NCBI GenBank assembly: GCA_947471105.1
Contig: CANIYB010000094.1
Location: forward strand, 1 to 8,098
Direction of reading: 5' to 3'
Length of the DNA: 8,098 nt
Origin: Cytophagaceae bacterium
Lineage (GTDB): Bacteria > Bacteroidota > Bacteroidia > Cytophagales > Spirosomataceae
In this document: piece by piece, positions 7,721 through 8,098 of the stretch
Layout: each line of letters starts with the position of its first letter
Position numbering within the stretch: position 1 is the first letter of the stretch
Program-made: the position numbers and the translations under genes
Notes under the pieces: model-generated
What the model was told of the DNA's origin: nothing
What the model saw: the letters and a program-made list of their open reading frames with translations, nothing else
The model's database searches: none

Positions 7721-7736
7721 GAACATCAAAATGTTC
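7721..7736. repeat. Short inverted repeat GAACAT-N4-ATGTTC
   Basis: This is a perfect 6-bp inverted repeat with a 4-nt spacer, about 45-60 bp upstream of the TPR start codon. It would fall in the 5' leader of the TPR mRNA if transcription starts near 7768. It could be a small leader hairpin or a protein-binding palindrome, but at this length in AT-rich DNA it may also be chance. Confidence 0.4.
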
Positions 7737-7768
7737 AATAATATAATCTAAAAGTTTAATTAAAATCG

Positions 7769-7807
7769 AATGACAAAATTAATTATAAAAATTTAGATTT
7801 TGTCATT
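7769..7807. repeat. Perfect 11-bp inverted repeat, 17-nt spacer
   Basis: The arms are AATGACAAAAT (7769-7779) and ATTTTGTCATT (7797-7807), exact reverse complements separated by 17 AT-rich bases. Two explanations fit. It may be a weak terminator of the PstS-like transcript, since on the minus strand it is followed by the T-rich CGATTTTAATT, although the stem is AT-rich and the loop long. It may instead be an operator, because the low-coordinate arm covers a TAnnTTTG promoter-like box. The repeat is seen directly; its role is open. Confidence 0.65.
7774..7781 (-). promoter_or_regulatory. Possible Bacteroidota -7 promoter box (TAATTTTG) for the TPR gene
   Basis: Minus-strand TAATTTTG matches the Bacteroidota -7 consensus TAnnTTTG. 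It would place the start of transcription near 7768 and give a leader of about 90 nt before the TPR ATG. No good -33 TTG/TTTG element sits at the expected distance; the nearest TTTG (7815-7812) is about 30 bp upstream, which is too far. In DNA this AT-rich such a match can arise by chance. Confidence 0.3.
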
Positions 7808-7813
7808 TAAACA

Positions 7814-7828
7814 AACAAATTCTTTGTT
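7814..7828 (-). repeat. Small hairpin AACAAA-N3-TTTGTT at the end of the PstS-like gene
   Basis: This is a perfect 6-bp inverted repeat with a 3-nt loop that overlaps the TAA stop codon (7829-7827) of the PstS-like gene. On the minus strand it is followed by TGTTTAAATG, not a T-run, so it is not a standard terminator. It may help form the 3' end of the mRNA together with the larger repeat downstream. Confidence 0.35.
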
Positions 7829-8098
7829 ATTGGTTAATTTGGTACGTCCTAATCGTGATAGGTCGGGTCAACGGAATTAACCCCGCCTTTAAAACAATGA
7901 GCTGACCCATCTCACCACATACATAATTTACAAAACCGGTTCCCAAACCTAGATGTGATTCTTTCAAGATCAACTTGATTTCTCTACGCAAAGGATACGT
8001 TTTTAAGGCCAAATTATATCCAAAAGGTTGCAAATATTTATCTTGGGGCAATCCATCTTTTTCAGCCACTGACATCACATGAACCGATTTAATGAATC
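7827..8098 (-). CDS. PstS-like substrate-binding protein, C-terminal part (cut by window edge)
   Basis: The frame is open through base 8098, so this is the last 90 codons of a longer gene. GTG and ATG codons near 8078-8073 are internal, because the upstream codons (FIKSVHV) continue the frame. The segment GYNLALKTYPLRREIKLILKE followed by LGTGFVNYVCGEMGQLIVLK and GLIPL is the C-terminal pattern of PBP-like/PstS substrate-binding proteins in Bacteroidota: the YPL segment, a GxGxxFVNYV helix and the QxIVLKxGLIP end. Classical PstS binds phosphate in the periplasm for an ABC transporter, but the ligand pocket and signal peptide are outside the window, so phosphate specificity is not shown. In Bacteroidota similar proteins are often encoded next to ExbB/ExbD/TonB genes rather than PstABC (recalled). 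A TPR gene follows on the same strand after 150 bp. Confidence 0.75.
   Translation of the reverse strand, partial: FIKSVHVMSVAEKDGLPQDKYLQPFGYNLALKTYPLRREIKLILKESHLGLGTGFVNYVCGEMGQLIVLKAGLIPLTRPITIRTYQINQ

Larger units (their letters stand above)
7677..7826. other. AT-rich intergenic region with several inverted repeats
   Basis: This 150-bp gap separates the PstS-like gene from the TPR gene. It is strongly AT-rich and encodes nothing recognisable. It holds a long 11-bp inverted repeat (7769-7807), a possible -7 promoter box inside one arm (7781-7774), a small 6-bp hairpin (7721-7736), and most of another 6-bp hairpin at its high-coordinate end. It is the most likely place for the 3' end of the upstream transcript and for any promoter of the TPR gene. 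Confidence 0.6.

Noticed and set aside
7827..8078. A complete small 83-residue gene starting at GTG 8078
   Set aside because: The frame stays open to the window edge, and the sequence matches the C-terminal end of a PstS-like protein, so it is a truncated view of a longer gene.

Overview
The window looks like Bacteroidota chromosome, probably Cytophagales or a relative. It is AT-rich and its intergenic DNA is very AT-rich. I see no convincing Shine-Dalgarno sites. The gene families (DUF1501/PSD1 pairs, a DUF2231-cytochrome-LRR protein, and a TPR protein beside a PstS-like binding protein) are ones I associate with that phylum. This assignment is inferred from protein style, not from a marker gene. 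All six genes run on the minus strand, and the plus-strand reading frames are antisense shadows.

Reading in the direction of transcription (from high to low coordinates): 8098-7827 is the C-terminal end of a PstS-like substrate-binding protein. A 150-bp AT-rich gap (7826-7677) follows, with three inverted repeats and one possible -7 promoter box. Next is a 573-residue exported TPR protein (7676-5955), ended by a clear intrinsic terminator at 5950-5924.

Only 20 bp after the terminator's T-run begins a tight four-gene run that continues to the window edge. It holds a classical short-chain dehydrogenase (5903-5130), a DUF2231 membrane protein fused to a c-type cytochrome domain and leucine-rich repeats (5120-3708), a 1060-residue PSCyt1-PSCyt2-LamG-PSD1 protein (3708-526), and the Tat-signal-bearing start of a DUF1501 protein (521-1, cut by the edge). 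The junctions are 9 bp, a 1-nt TAATG overlap, and 4 bp, so one operon is very likely.

The last three genes are the kind of cytochrome/PSD1/DUF1501 set best known from Planctomycetes and Verrucomicrobia, also found in Bacteroidota. Their biochemical role is poorly defined. The sequence shows three CxxCH haem-attachment motifs, a carbohydrate-binding-like LamG domain and a membrane anchor whose charge pattern puts the haem domain in the periplasm. I infer an envelope-located redox system acting on a polymer or glycan-derived substrate. The cytoplasmic dehydrogenase may or may not belong to it. No mobile elements, CRISPR arrays, tRNA or rRNA genes were recognised.
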